Source of the DNA: Buttiauxella noackiae ATCC 51607
GTDB lineage: Bacteria; Pseudomonadota; Gammaproteobacteria; Enterobacterales; Enterobacteriaceae
DNA length: 64,000 nucleotides
Reading direction: 5' to 3'
Assembly: GCF_001654865.1 (NCBI RefSeq)
Contig: NZ_LXEO01000025.1
Span: forward strand, 1 to 64,000
Program-made: the position numbers and the translations under genes
Notes under the pieces: generated by a model
The model's database searches: none
What the model was told of the DNA's origin: nothing
Seen by the model: only the letters and a program-made list of their open reading frames with translations
Shown: positions 1 through 8,941 of the stretch, piece after piece
Position numbering within the stretch: position 1 is the first letter of the stretch
How the letters are laid out: each line of letters begins with the position of its first letter

Positions 1-979
1 CTAAAGCCGATGCAGCGTAATTATGACCAAAGAAACCAATTATAATTTCTTTGCCGAAAACCATACAAAAAATAACGATAGGAATTAATAGCACTGTCGC
101 TTTTTCAATCGCAAATGACCATAATTTTTCTATTTCTTGTAATTTTCGCTGAGCAAACAGATTTGATACTACTGGAATCATAGCTGTCAAAATGGAACCG
201 GTAACTATACTAATGAATGGTATTTGAAATGCACCAACTTTTAAAAGAGAATACTCAATGGGACTAAGCAAAAAAGAGGCGGTGATTTGATCCGTGTAGC
301 TATTAATTACACCAACAAATGTCGTAGCACTCATTGCTATAACATATTTCATTTCAACTAATGAAAAAATATTGTCCTTCTTGAGTACATAAAAAGGAAC
401 TATATTTTTTCTATTGTGAAAAAGCAACGAAGCGATCACAAAAACGGATGAAATAGAAGTAACCAAGATTAAAATGTATATATTTTTAGTTTCAACAGCA
501 AAAAGTATTGTTAGAAAAATAGTAACAATTTGAATGGATGAGGTTATTATAGTGTAAGCCTTCATCGTATTAAATAGAACGCTAGAGTTTCGTAAAAAAT
601 CAGGAAGAACAATACCAATGAAAATGATAACAATATAGGCTGCGTACGTAGAAAGTAGCGGATTTTTAAATCCAGAAGATATATACGGCGATAATAGTAG
701 ATATCCTATGCCACCTATAATAATAGCGACTATCTGATATAGGAAAAAACGTTGAAATACATTTATTTGTTTAATAGTATCGGTGCTGTGACCATAAAAA
801 TAACTTAATGCTATTGGTAACCCCCCGGTAAAAATCATTGCCATAAAGCTAATAACTAGCATTATTTGCTGATAATGTCCAAATGTATTTTGATCAAGTA
901 ACCGAGCAAGAATAATAAATAAAACAATTGATAATGTTCTTTTAATCGCATCCTGAATCATTAAAAAATGTGTGCTCAC
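1..979 (-). CDS. wzx: O-antigen flippase Wzx (partial, C-terminus beyond window)
   Basis: This reading frame enters the window from its left edge, so the C-terminus is missing. The visible part is very hydrophobic, with repeated membrane segments, and begins VSTHFLMIQDAIKRTLSIV, typical of the polysaccharide transporter (Wzx/RfbX) family. Wzx flips the undecaprenyl-linked repeat unit across the inner membrane. I chose the GTG at 979 because AAGGGA lies about 8 bases upstream; an in-frame ATG at 961 is the alternative. It is the last visible gene of the O-antigen operon, 20 bases after the SDR gene. Base composition is AT-rich like its neighbours. The family call is good; the exact substrate is unknown. 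Confidence 0.75.
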   Translation of the reverse strand, partial: MSTHFLMIQDAIKRTLSIVLFIILARLLDQNTFGHYQQIMLVISFMAMIFTGGLPIALSYFYGHSTDTIKQINVFQRFFLYQIVAIIIGGIGYLLLSPYISSGFKNPLLSTYAAYIVIIFIGIVLPDFLRNSSVLFNTMKAYTIITSSIQIVTIFLTILFAVETKNIYILILVTSISSVFVIASLLFHNRKNIVPFYVLKKDNIFSLVEMKYVIAMSATTFVGVINSYTDQITASFLLSPIEYSLLKVGAFQIPFISIVTGSILTAMIPVVSNLFAQRKLQEIEKLWSFAIEKATVLLIPIVIFCMVFGKEIIIGFFGHNYAASAL

Positions 980-999
980 AAAGATTTCCCTTAACAGAA

Positions 1000-1815
1000 T
1001 TAATTAACCTGCAAAATATTCTGAAAATCATCAATCATCTCGCCCATATCTTCTAGCACATTTTTAGGCACGAAATTCATCTCGCTTTGTAAACGTCTAA
1101 TATTCGTTATAGGAAAATATTCATTCTGAGAGCATTTGTGCCATACGATATCACAATTTGTTTTGCCCTTTAATAATAGCGCAATTTCACCTGCTGTAGT
1201 GTTATGCCCAGATGCAACGTTATAAATTTCATGCTTATTTTCGTTCTGACTCAAGAATAAAATAGCATCAACAACATCACTAACCGAGACATAATCTTTG
1301 CTATATTCAGGAGTGACATACATATTAACCAAGCCTTTAGCTATCGCATCCCTGGTAATAGATGGTAAAAAGAGATTACTATTGAATGCTTTGCCATAAA
1401 CGTTCGACGGTCGTATAATCACGCAATCTCTATTACTTTTCAAACATAACTCTTCGCCAACCATTTTAGTCAAATTAAATAATTTTCGGCCATCATTGTT
1501 ACTTATGCTCACATCACTATTTTCATGAGAAAATTTAGAATTCATATAGATACGAGTAGATGATAGATATATTAAGCGTCTAAATCTTCCATGGGTTAAT
1601 ATCCCTGCTAATAATTCAACATTTGCTTCTTGTACAGCAAAAGGCGCATTAAGACAATCACCATTGCCGGCACAATATATAACTGTTCCCAATTCATCCT
1701 TGAATATTAGAGGATCATTTCGCTTTGGCGAATAGATGGTATTGTTATCACTCTTAAGTTTTTTGATAACTTCTGAGCCAATAAATCCAGAACCACCAAG
1801 TACTGTAAACTTCAT
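1000..1815 (-). CDS. NAD(P)-dependent SDR-family sugar epimerase/reductase with Phe in place of catalytic Tyr
   Basis: The 271-residue protein is an extended short-chain dehydrogenase/reductase of the nucleotide-sugar type. The cofactor loop GGSGFIG is at residues 7-13 and the active-site serines at about 85-86 (YLSSTRIY). The usual YxxxK motif reads FNLTK, so residue 113 is Phe (TTT) and Lys117 is kept. It follows rmlC by only 3 bases and precedes wzx, so it probably acts on a dTDP-sugar. By position it could replace RmlD as the 4-keto reductase of dTDP-6-deoxy-L-lyxo-4-hexulose, or make another 6-deoxyhexose. The lost tyrosine makes normal SDR catalysis doubtful. No specific function is claimed. 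Confidence 0.7.
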   Translation of the reverse strand: MKFTVLGGSGFIGSEVIKKLKSDNNTIYSPKRNDPLIFKDELGTVIYCAGNGDCLNAPFAVQEANVELLAGILTHGRFRRLIYLSSTRIYMNSKFSHENSDVSISNNDGRKLFNLTKMVGEELCLKSNRDCVIIRPSNVYGKAFNSNLFLPSITRDAIAKGLVNMYVTPEYSKDYVSVSDVVDAILFLSQNENKHEIYNVASGHNTTAGEIALLLKGKTNCDIVWHKCSQNEYFPITNIRRLQSEMNFVPKNVLEDMGEMIDDFQNILQVN

Positions 1816-1818
1816 ATT

Positions 1819-2379
1819 CTAATCTGTCTCTCGGCTGAGTAAGTCACATTTTATTTGACTTAAAGTTGGAAGTATCAGGTCTTTATCAGATAGTATCGGA
1901 TTTGAAATAGGCCATGATATGTTCAGTGTACTATCATCCCAACAAATTCCAGCTTCATCTCCCGGTGTGTAGAAATCAGTACATTTGTAGCAAAAATCTG
2001 CTTCTTCACTTAAGACGCAGAACCCATGAGCGAAACCTGGTGGAACATAAAATTGGAGCTTGTTTTCACCACTTAATATGATTGACTCATACATTCCGAA
2101 AGTTGGAGAGTTAGGTCTAAGATCAACAGCGACATCATAAACTTCTCCAGAAATTACAGAAACCAATTTACCTTGAGGGAATTTTTTTTGATAATGTAAC
2201 CCCCGCAGTACTCCTCGTGTTGAAAATGAACGATTATCCTGTACAAAATTTAATTTTATACCAGCATTTTCTTCGTAGCGTTTAGCATTAAAGCTTTCAA
2301 AAAAAAAGCCTCTCTGGTCCCGAAAAATAGTTGGTTCAATGACAACACAATCTTTAAGTTTCGTTTCAATGACCTTCAT
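1819..2379 (-). CDS. rmlC: dTDP-4-dehydrorhamnose 3,5-epimerase
   Basis: The 186-residue cupin enzyme epimerises C3 and C5 of dTDP-4-keto-6-deoxy-D-glucose, the third step of dTDP-L-rhamnose synthesis. Family motifs are present: RGFFFESF near residue 23, RGLHYQ with the catalytic histidine near 62, GKLVSV, VPPGFAHGF, and the YKCTDFY segment carrying the active-site tyrosine. Length matches the usual 180-185. Its ATG overlaps the rmlA stop by one base (TGATG), which implies translational coupling. The SDR gene follows after 3 bases. The product could also feed 6-deoxy-L-talose or a related sugar rather than rhamnose. Confidence 0.92.
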   Translation of the reverse strand: MKVIETKLKDCVVIEPTIFRDQRGFFFESFNAKRYEENAGIKLNFVQDNRSFSTRGVLRGLHYQKKFPQGKLVSVISGEVYDVAVDLRPNSPTFGMYESIILSGENKLQFYVPPGFAHGFCVLSEEADFCYKCTDFYTPGDEAGICWDDSTLNISWPISNPILSDKDLILPTLSQIKCDLLSRETD

Positions 2380-3278
2380 CAGCGATTTACCTTAAGTGAA
2401 AGTTGTAACGTTGTATCTCTCACTAATGACTTCAAATACTGACCATATTCTGATTTGATCATTGTATCAGCAATTCTTTCAATATCTTCATTACTCAGCC
2501 ATCCCTGACTCCAGGCAATCTCCTCAGGACATGCAATTTTTAACCCTTGTACATGTTCAATTGATTGAACGAAAGATGAAGCTTCGTTCAAGCTAGCATG
2601 AGTACCTGTATCTAACCAGGCGAATCCTCGACCTAAAAGTTCAACGGTAAGTTTCCCCATTTTCAGATAAAGTTGATTAATACTCGTAATCTCAAGCTCA
2701 CCTCTATCTGATGGTTTAACAGTCTTAGCCATTGATACGACGTCATTATCATAAAAATACAAACCTGTTACCGCCCAATTAGACTTAGGCTTAATTGGTT
2801 TTTCCTCAATGCTCAAAACCTTTTTATTTTTATCAAAGTCAACAACGCCAAATCGTTCTGGGTCTTTTACATGATAACCGAAAACTGTTGCTCCTGTTTT
2901 TAAAGAGGCCGCAGTTCTTAGAGTACGACCAAATGATTGACCGTAAAATATATTATCTCCCAAAATCAGGCATACATTATCATTTGCAATAAATCCTTCA
3001 CCGATAATAAATGCTTCAGCTAATCCCGCTGGCTTATGCTGGATCGCATAGGTTAAATTCACACCTAAATTAGAACCATCACCTAATAATCTATGAAAAT
3101 TTTGACTATCTTCAGGCGTTGTAATTATTAATATGTCTCTGATCCCAGCTAACATTAATGTTGATAAGGGATAAAAAATCATAGGTTTATCATAAACAGG
3201 TAATAACTGTTTAGACATACCTTTTGTTAGAGGGTATAAGCGCGTGCCAGAACCACCGGCTAAAATTATTCCTTTCAT
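2379..3278 (-). CDS. rmlA: glucose-1-phosphate thymidylyltransferase
   Basis: This 299-residue cytoplasmic enzyme makes dTDP-glucose from dTTP and glucose-1-phosphate, the first step of dTDP-deoxysugar synthesis. The nucleotide-binding loop [11 protein letters not shown] is at residues 7-17, followed by [24 protein letters not shown] and the [10 protein letters not shown] region complete the family signature. I chose the ATG at 3278 (MKGIILAGG) because it gives the canonical N-terminus; a longer in-frame start at 3329 adds 17 unconserved residues and would overlap the upstream gene. It lies 25 bases after the NeuB-like fusion gene. No rmlB is visible in the window, so the 4,6-dehydratase must be encoded further along or supplied by the ECA homologue rffG. 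Confidence 0.93.
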   Translation of the reverse strand: MKGIILAGGSGTRLYPLTKGMSKQLLPVYDKPMIFYPLSTLMLAGIRDILIITTPEDSQNFHRLLGDGSNLGVNLTYAIQHKPAGLAEAFIIGEGFIANDNVCLILGDNIFYGQSFGRTLRTAASLKTGATVFGYHVKDPERFGVVDFDKNKKVLSIEEKPIKPKSNWAVTGLYFYDNDVVSMAKTVKPSDRGELEITSINQLYLKMGKLTVELLGRGFAWLDTGTHASLNEASSFVQSIEHVQGLKIACPEEIAWSQGWLSNEDIERIADTMIKSEYGQYLKSLVRDTTLQLSLKVNR

Positions 3279-3303
3279 TACTAAACTCTCATTTTTAATC
3301 AAT

Positions 3304-4884
3304 CTATTTTCTATACTTGTGATGTTCACTTCTCAACACACGCTTATGACCATCGCCTAAACAGGCCTCTGCAAGTCTAATATCCTGAACAAATACTTTA
3401 AATTTGTCAGTTAGCATGTCGATTGCTACATTATCAAAGTGTGCCCACGGGGTATTACCGTACTTAACATGTTTCTCAATCATTAACCCCCCAGACGCCA
3501 CAGCAAGTTGGCAACATAATGAACCTATATCATGACTTGAATAGCCTGGAATAATTTTTGGATGTTCCAGGCTTAAATCATGATAATGCCTTACCACTGC
3601 GACATTGGCATCTTCGTTCATTGTTGGGTAAGAAGATGTACATTGCAGAAGATAGATATTACTACAATTTTTGAATTCATTTATTATAAAAGTCTCATAC
3701 TCCGGGGATGTCATACCAGTTGATATAACCACATCTCCTTTGAATTCACTAGCTACATATTTCAAAAAATCTTCATGCTCTGAAATAGTCGATGGTAGTT
3801 TTATTTTTTCCGGCGAGAATTGCTTTATAAATTCATAAGAGTATTTATCTAATACCGATGCAAACCACTTAATTCCGTATTCAGAACACCATTGAATTAC
3901 CTTATTAAAACCATCTTCATTTAATTCTAAACCATTGCGATAGTCTCTGAAGGTCTTTCCAAAGGGAGAATTATATGGTTTAGCAAGCTCTTCAGCGGTA
4001 TAGAATGTATTAACATCACGCTTCTGAAGCTTTATACTGTCCGCACCAGCCTCTGCCGCTGCTGCGATCATTCGCTGTAAAAGGTCTAAATTGCCAAAAT
4101 GGTTAGTGGTAATTTCTGCAACTATTTCGACTTTGCTTTTTGAATTAAAGTGATTTTCTATAATTCTAATCGATTGCTCATCAATGTTTGTATCTTTAAT
4201 CTTCACGCTAGTAGTTGTAATATTTTCTTTCTTACTAAAACTTCGATTAAAGCCAACAATGCTAATACCACTAAAATGTTTGTTACCTACATGAATTAGT
4301 TCAATTGCTAACTCACTTTTATGATTCATCAAAAGAGATAAGTATTCTTGCTGGCTTTGGAGAAGATTTTCCAGATAATCATTTTCGCCAAAATCGATAT
4401 TCCTGTGTGCGTCAGTTGAAAAGCCATTTTTGATAGAGAAGTCGAAACCAAGCAAATACACCGAAATCCGCTGCCTGATACGATCAGCAATCAAATTACT
4501 CAGTTTTATCGCAGAAATTATTAAGGCATCCTCGAGTTCAAAACCTGGATCAAAAAATCTTTCCTGGATAGGTTTATAATTCTCTGGACTTTCAGGGATG
4601 TAATCGACAGAGATGAAGCGAGCATCATTCTCTATGGGGTCAGCTGTCAAATAATAATCGCACCTAACTTTATTTAAAAGCAAATACTTCTTTACCCATT
4701 CATGTATATACAAGCAAACATTCCCATCGATAATGCGCTCAGAATCGTTGATATTAATAATAAAAAAATCATCTAAAGCATTTTTCTTTAGTTCATCAAG
4801 TGATGGCCCTTTCCCGATAATGGCAATTTTTTTCTTACCACTTTCAAGGAAAAGCGTACTGATTTTTTCTATTATTTTATTCAC
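3304..4884 (-). CDS. two-domain protein: GxGPSL Rossmann-like domain fused to sialic acid (nonulosonate) synthase
   Basis: At 526 residues this is about 180 longer than an ordinary NeuB. Residues 252-515 form a NeuB-type barrel with AEITTNH (256-262), KLQKRD (285-290), STGMTS (388-393), CTSSYP (415-420), GYSSHD (447-452, metal histidine) and EKH (470-472). NeuB enzymes condense phosphoenolpyruvate with an N-acyl-hexosamine or its phosphate to give a nonulosonic acid. The usual C-terminal SAF (antifreeze-like) domain is missing. Residues 18-210 form a separate domain with [27 protein letters not shown] (144-150) and HVGNKHF (198-204). This pattern recalls GT42 sialyltransferases and the DUF115/MptE-like and Maf families, but I cannot assign it firmly. 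A linker of about 40 residues joins the two. The gene overlaps the phosphatase gene by 8 bases. Confidence 0.8.
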   Translation of the reverse strand: MNKIIEKISTLFLESGKKKIAIIGKGPSLDELKKNALDDFFIININDSERIIDGNVCLYIHEWVKKYLLLNKVRCDYYLTADPIENDARFISVDYIPESPENYKPIQERFFDPGFELEDALIISAIKLSNLIADRIRQRISVYLLGFDFSIKNGFSTDAHRNIDFGENDYLENLLQSQQEYLSLLMNHKSELAIELIHVGNKHFSGISIVGFNRSFSKKENITTTSVKIKDTNIDEQSIRIIENHFNSKSKVEIVAEITTNHFGNLDLLQRMIAAAAEAGADSIKLQKRDVNTFYTAEELAKPYNSPFGKTFRDYRNGLELNEDGFNKVIQWCSEYGIKWFASVLDKYSYEFIKQFSPEKIKLPSTISEHEDFLKYVASEFKGDVVISTGMTSPEYETFIINEFKNCSNIYLLQCTSSYPTMNEDANVAVVRHYHDLSLEHPKIIPGYSSHDIGSLCCQLAVASGGLMIEKHVKYGNTPWAHFDNVAIDMLTDKFKVFVQDIRLAEACLGDGHKRVLRSEHHKYRK

Positions 4885-5563
4885 ATCCGACTCCTATTGA
4901 AATTTTGTATTTCTTAACCGGGAACAATATTTGTCCAGAATATTTCTCACCGTCAATATATGCTGGAATGTTATGTTCAAGGGCCAAATTAAGACCAGGT
5001 AAAATATCCCAGCAATTTACTCCCTTAACATTATCAAATCGCAAATATGACCCTTTTATAGCATTAAGCATGTTATACATTGAGCAACCTATTATCCTAT
5101 ACTCGAATCCAGCAGGAAGGTTAAGTAGATCACTCTTTGACAGCGATGAGGAAAGGCCACAAATTCTGGAGTCATATTTAATGTAACTCCCACCAGTAAT
5201 CAACTTTTCGTCAAGCTCAGGCAAGTATATACATGATTCTTCATGCTTCCCGTTTGTATATACAGAAATGCCAACCCCCCACTCCTTCAATCCACTAACA
5301 AAGTTTTCAGTACCATCAATAGGATCGATTATTATGTACGATCCATTTTCACGCCAGTTTTCGTTGGTAAATGGAGCCAGTTCTTCTGATATAATTGTGT
5401 GATCTGGTAAGATATCTCTGCACTCAGCTAAGATTAATGTCTGTACAAGCAGATCGCCCTCAGATACATAGCTGTCGTCTTCTTTTTTTCTTTTCTCATT
5501 TCTTAATTTCAAGATATCTGGCAATCTTTTCTTAATAGCATCTACAGCTTTTTCACACAGCAT
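4877..5563 (-). CDS. inositol monophosphatase-family sugar phosphatase
   Basis: The 228-residue protein has the lithium-sensitive phosphatase signature: SEE at 59-61, IDPIDGTENF from 79, and CWDILPG with the metal aspartate at 186. These are the metal ligands of the IMPase/CysQ fold, so it should be an active Mg-dependent phosphomonoesterase. It is a little short of the usual 250-270 residues. It overlaps both neighbours (11 bases with the NeuA-like gene, 8 with the NeuB fusion), so the three are translated as a unit. By context it may remove the phosphate from a nonulosonate-9-phosphate, a step normally done by HAD phosphatases in Neu5Ac-9-P and Kdn-9-P pathways. That role is inference. Confidence 0.8.
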   Translation of the reverse strand: MLCEKAVDAIKKRLPDILKLRNEKRKKEDDSYVSEGDLLVQTLILAECRDILPDHTIISEELAPFTNENWRENGSYIIIDPIDGTENFVSGLKEWGVGISVYTNGKHEESCIYLPELDEKLITGGSYIKYDSRICGLSSSLSKSDLLNLPAGFEYRIIGCSMYNMLNAIKGSYLRFDNVKGVNCWDILPGLNLALEHNIPAYIDGEKYSGQILFPVKKYKISIGVGCE

Positions 5564-6251
5564 TTTTTGACTCCATTTGTGTTAGTACTGCATTAACCAC
5601 TTCGAAATCAAAGAGATCATCAATATCTAATCCACATATTTTTTCTGATACTATAGGAAATACTTTTCGCCCTAAGAAGTCATCGTTAATGTCTTTGTTC
5701 TTAAAACGAATAATATCAGTGCTAAATACAGTGTACGCCGACGGCATATTCTGTCGTCTAATCATTGACTTACCAAAATCATTAAAAAGTGGTTTTAGTT
5801 CCTGCTCTTCAATTTTATATAATCTATTTTCAGTACTGACCACTGTTCTTGCAGAGGTATATGATGTATCATTTTTTAAAATATCAATACCTTTCTCAAT
5901 ATCATCTATATTTCTAAAGACAAATGTTGGTCTTAACCACACGATTAAATCTGGTTCTGGTATTTGATGTTCTTTAAATTTCGCTTTTAAATCTATTAGT
6001 ATATCTTGCTCCATTGCTGTATCGATGGACGCTTCAGGGCTCCTCAAAAACGGAACTTCAGCTCCATATTTTTTTGCAATATCCGCATATAATTCAGAAT
6101 CAGTGCTACATATAACTTTAGTAACGCTCGGTAATCTTTTAGCGAACTCGATGCTGTATGAAATCAATGGCTTACCATTTAATTCCTTTATATTTTTATT
6201 GGGTAATCCTTTGGATCCTGAACGAGCGGGAACTATTGCATATACAATCAT
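5553..6251 (-). CDS. acylneuraminate (nonulosonate) cytidylyltransferase, NeuA-like
   Basis: The 232-residue protein belongs to the CMP-sialic acid synthetase family, which transfers CMP from CTP to a nonulosonic acid. The N-terminal loop VPARSGSKGLPNKN (7-20) is the CTP site; WLRPT (105-109) replaces the usual QPTSP-like segment, and GLDIDDLFDFE near the C-terminus supplies the metal-binding acidic residues. Length suits the single-domain members (about 225-235). A purine-rich AAAGGTG lies before the ATG. It is the first gene of a tightly overlapping nonulosonate block and is 125 bases from the glycosyltransferase gene. The exact sugar (Neu5Ac, legionaminate, pseudaminate, Kdn or other) cannot be read from the sequence. 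No neuC-like epimerase is visible. Confidence 0.85.
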   Translation of the reverse strand: MIVYAIVPARSGSKGLPNKNIKELNGKPLISYSIEFAKRLPSVTKVICSTDSELYADIAKKYGAEVPFLRSPEASIDTAMEQDILIDLKAKFKEHQIPEPDLIVWLRPTFVFRNIDDIEKGIDILKNDTSYTSARTVVSTENRLYKIEEQELKPLFNDFGKSMIRRQNMPSAYTVFSTDIIRFKNKDINDDFLGRKVFPIVSEKICGLDIDDLFDFEVVNAVLTQMESKNAV

Positions 6252-6376
6252 TTTAAAGCACCTTTGAGTATTGATTTACTTTAGAAAGATTCTGCAGTGG
6301 CGTTATATATTTAACACCTAACCTGACATTTACCCAGGATACTACACATAACCCCATATCACCGTATCCCATTATT

Positions 6377-7306
6377 TTAATTAGGGTTTTTTTTAGGTTT
6401 TGGCTTATGCTTTTCAGTGTTTTTCAATTCTTTGGAATCGAAAAATGCTTCATATGTGACGCGAATCTGTTTCCAATTTCCTTTCAAAAGAGAAACAACC
6501 CCGTACCCTAAAGCTAATACTATTGGTTTATTCCTTACGAAGACATTCTCACCATATTTCCTGTGTAAATAAAACAAATTCCTAAGCATGAAATAACCTT
6601 TCCATGAAAGCATGTCATTCCCTTGATTATTTACCAATAACCTTGTTGCTTTCGCATTTGGGTCACAAACTATTGGTACTCCAGCTTTTTTTGCTTTTAT
6701 TGCATATTCAATATCATCACAGAAGATAAAAAACCTTGGTTCAGGTTTACCCAACAGCGTTACAACATCCCTGTGTATTAGAGGACCTTCAAAAGGAATT
6801 GCTTCAATTTTTATTGGTTGAGACAAATCACCTTGATCCTGGATATAACTTTTAACAGATTTTCCTTTAGGATTTAAGGTAAAGATCTTCTGTATGTCAT
6901 ATGTTAGCGGTGATAGTTCTGCACATGACCCATCCAAATTATATCTAATTGGTTGGACAATGCCTTTCGGATCATTTTTTAGCATTGTCTCGAGACAATT
7001 TAAGGATGGCTGAAAATCGTCATCCATCAACCAAAGGTAGTCATAAGTATAGTTTTCGGATAATTTAAATCCCTCATAAAAACCGCCAGCACCCCCTAAG
7101 TTACCACCGGTATTCATATATTCTATCTTAGCATCTGAAATAGAAAACACGGCTTCTTTAGTACCATCACTGCTACTATTATCGATAACTAAAATATGTT
7201 GAAGCTGATAAGTTTGTTCTATTAGAGACTTCAAAACTTTTAATAAAAATTCTTTTCTATTATATGTTACAACAACAGCTATAACTTTATGTTCCAATTT
7301 ATTCAC
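6377..7306 (-). CDS. family 2 glycosyltransferase (galactofuranosyltransferase GlfT2-like)
   Basis: First gene of the O-antigen operon, 141 bases downstream of the ops element. The 309-residue protein has a GT-A fold: VAVVVTYNRKEFL-type start, IDNSSSDGT near 44, GGNLGGAGGFYEG, and the metal motif LMDDDFQP near 95. The GGAGGF segment with DDD and the FIFCDDIEYA element are typical of GlfT2/rhamnosyl- and galactofuranosyl-transferase-like GT2 proteins. It adds one sugar to the lipid-linked repeat unit on the cytoplasmic face. The C-terminus is lysine- and proline-rich (KPKPKKNPN). No glf (UDP-Galp mutase) is visible here, so the donor sugar is not established. Confidence 0.82.
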   Translation of the reverse strand: MNKLEHKVIAVVVTYNRKEFLLKVLKSLIEQTYQLQHILVIDNSSSDGTKEAVFSISDAKIEYMNTGGNLGGAGGFYEGFKLSENYTYDYLWLMDDDFQPSLNCLETMLKNDPKGIVQPIRYNLDGSCAELSPLTYDIQKIFTLNPKGKSVKSYIQDQGDLSQPIKIEAIPFEGPLIHRDVVTLLGKPEPRFFIFCDDIEYAIKAKKAGVPIVCDPNAKATRLLVNNQGNDMLSWKGYFMLRNLFYLHRKYGENVFVRNKPIVLALGYGVVSLLKGNWKQIRVTYEAFFDSKELKNTEKHKPKPKKNPN

Positions 7307-7442
7307 CCATAATTTTTCTAATACAAATAGACTACGTATTGAAATGTATAATTCTAATATGAATTAAGATTAGATTTAATTAATGATTTTGTAGTTCTTA
7401 TCAACGCATTTAGTATGGAATTCGTGTGAGTACTTTAAGATC

Positions 7443-7485
7443 ACGCACGCTACCGCCCCTGGCTCTACAGCTACCAGTGCACTGG
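7443..7485 (-). promoter_or_regulatory. JUMPStart element with ops site of the O-antigen operon
   Basis: Read on the minus strand the region contains GGCGGTAGCGT (7447-7457), an exact ops element, preceded by CTGTAGAGCCAGG and CTGGTAGCTG, the classical JUMPStart arrangement. RNA polymerase pauses at ops and recruits RfaH, which allows read-through of long polysaccharide operons. It sits between galF and the first glycosyltransferase gene, its canonical place. Confidence 0.93.
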
Positions 7486-7559
7486 ACAAACTTGAATGCT
7501 GTTGCCTGGAAATGGCATTTTAACTATCGTTACCTCACGTACAGATAATGACGTACAGC

Positions 7560-7602
7560 GGTTAATCTTTATACTTCAGTAGGTTACCGACTAAGATTAA
7601 CC
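7560..7602. repeat. 10-bp perfect inverted repeat in the O-antigen leader/promoter region
   Basis: GGTTAATCTT at 7560-7569 and AAGATTAACC at 7593-7602 are perfect inverted copies with 23 bases between them. The repeat lies upstream of JUMPStart, where the O-antigen promoter is expected. It could be an operator for a dimeric regulator or a leader hairpin; nothing in the sequence decides this. Confidence 0.6.
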
Positions 7603-7715
7603 TTAAAACTCATCAATTCTCATACTTATCCGGGTCAGAAACAAGCCCTAAAGTTCTGGATTTATCCTTACCTGACATGCCCGCTACGCTTGTAGTGGAC
7701 GCTGATGAGGCCTAA

Positions 7716-7787
7716 AAACAATAAAAAACGGCAGTAAGCTCAAGTGAGAATGTCGTTCACAGCCTCACCACCACTTTCACTGCCGTT
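7716..7787 (-). terminator. terminator after galF
   Basis: On the minus strand AACGGCAGT (7779-7787) pairs with ACTGCCGTT (7727-7735), followed by a run TTTTTTATTGTTTTT. The large loop contains a second small stem (GTGAG/CTCAC). It lies about 50 bases after the galF stop and would separate galF from the O-antigen operon. Confidence 0.65.
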
Positions 7788-7837
7788 CTTATATTCACGC
7801 CTTCACACGAAATCCTGGCATTAATTTCTTCTAAAAA

Positions 7838-8734
7838 TCAACGAGCCAGCATCTTCTTGATGCTCTCTCTGAACTTCTGCCCTTCTTTATGGTTACGCAG
7901 ACCATACTGAACAAATGCCTGCATGTAGCCCATTTTTTTGCCACAGTCGTAGCTTTCACCAGTCATCAACGCGGCTTCAGCCGACTGTTTTTCATTCAGT
8001 GCAGCGATGGCATCTGTCAGTTGAATGCGGTTCCATGCACCCGGTTCGGTTTTCTCCAGCTCAGCCCAAATATCAGCGGACAGAACATAGCGGCCTACGG
8101 CTGCCAAGTCAGAATCTAAAGTCTGCGGCTGGTCCGGTTTTTCCACGAACTCAACAATGCGACTCACCTGCCCTGCGTTTGCTAAAGGCTCTTTGGTGAG
8201 AATTATGGAATAAGCGGAAAGATCTTCATTCGGCATATGCTTAGCCAGTACCTGGCTGCGGCCGGTTTCGTTGAAGCGTGCAACCATTGCCGCTAAATTG
8301 TAGCGCAGTGGGTCAGCACTGGCTGAGTCCAGCACAACATCTGGCAACACAACCACAAATGGATTATCGCCAATAATCGGGCGGGCGCACAAAATGGAGT
8401 GGCCTAAACCTAGTGGCTGAGCCTGACGCACATTCATAATCGTCACGCCTGGAGGGCAGATTGACTGAACCTCAGCGAGCAACTGCCGTTTTACACGTTG
8501 CTCAAGCAGCGCTTCCAGCTCGTATGACGTGTCAAAATGGTTCTCTACAGCATTCTTGGATGAATGCGTCACTAGCACAATTTCTTTGATACCAGCAGCT
8601 ACGATCTCATCGACGATATATTGAATCATCGGCTTATCGACTATCGGTAACATCTCTTTTGGGATAGCTTTTGTTGCAGGTAACATATGCATGCCCAAGC
8701 CTGCTACCGGAATAACTGCTTTCAAATTAATCAT
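7838..8734 (-). CDS. galF: UTP-glucose-1-phosphate uridylyltransferase paralogue GalF
   Basis: The 298-residue protein aligns with E. coli GalF almost throughout: [19 protein letters not shown] at the N-terminus where GalU-type enzymes have GxGTR. The GMHM replacement in the nucleotide loop is the mark of GalF, which is thought to have weak or no pyrophosphorylase activity alone and to modulate GalU and UDP-glucose supply. [19 protein letters not shown] and the [11 protein letters not shown] segment near the C-terminus are kept. The gene marks the 5' flank of the O-antigen locus, as in other enterics, and has its own terminator. Confidence 0.96.
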   Translation of the reverse strand: MINLKAVIPVAGLGMHMLPATKAIPKEMLPIVDKPMIQYIVDEIVAAGIKEIVLVTHSSKNAVENHFDTSYELEALLEQRVKRQLLAEVQSICPPGVTIMNVRQAQPLGLGHSILCARPIIGDNPFVVVLPDVVLDSASADPLRYNLAAMVARFNETGRSQVLAKHMPNEDLSAYSIILTKEPLANAGQVSRIVEFVEKPDQPQTLDSDLAAVGRYVLSADIWAELEKTEPGAWNRIQLTDAIAALNEKQSAEAALMTGESYDCGKKMGYMQAFVQYGLRNHKEGQKFRESIKKMLAR

Positions 8735-8941
8735 ATTCAGCCCACCTATAGAATGGTTGAGGGATTATAGTCTTTGGCAAACGCATATCCATCTAAAATT
8801 TGCATCATTGCCATTGTCAGATGGTTATTCAACCGACTACTTCTCACTTGGAAAAATGTATGTGCATGTAGCATACATACAGTCGGGATAGTGCTGAATC
8901 AGATTACTCCCGCTGAATCCCCTACCCCGTCCTTCAATCAT

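Larger units (their letters stand above)
7307..7837. other. galF to O-antigen intergenic region
   Basis: This 531-base gap holds, in transcription order on the minus strand, the galF terminator (7716-7787), a stretch with the inverted repeat at 7560-7602 where the operon promoter should lie, the JUMPStart/ops element (7443-7485), and an AT-rich leader of about 135 bases before the glycosyltransferase start. I see no convincing coding frame. Confidence 0.7.
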
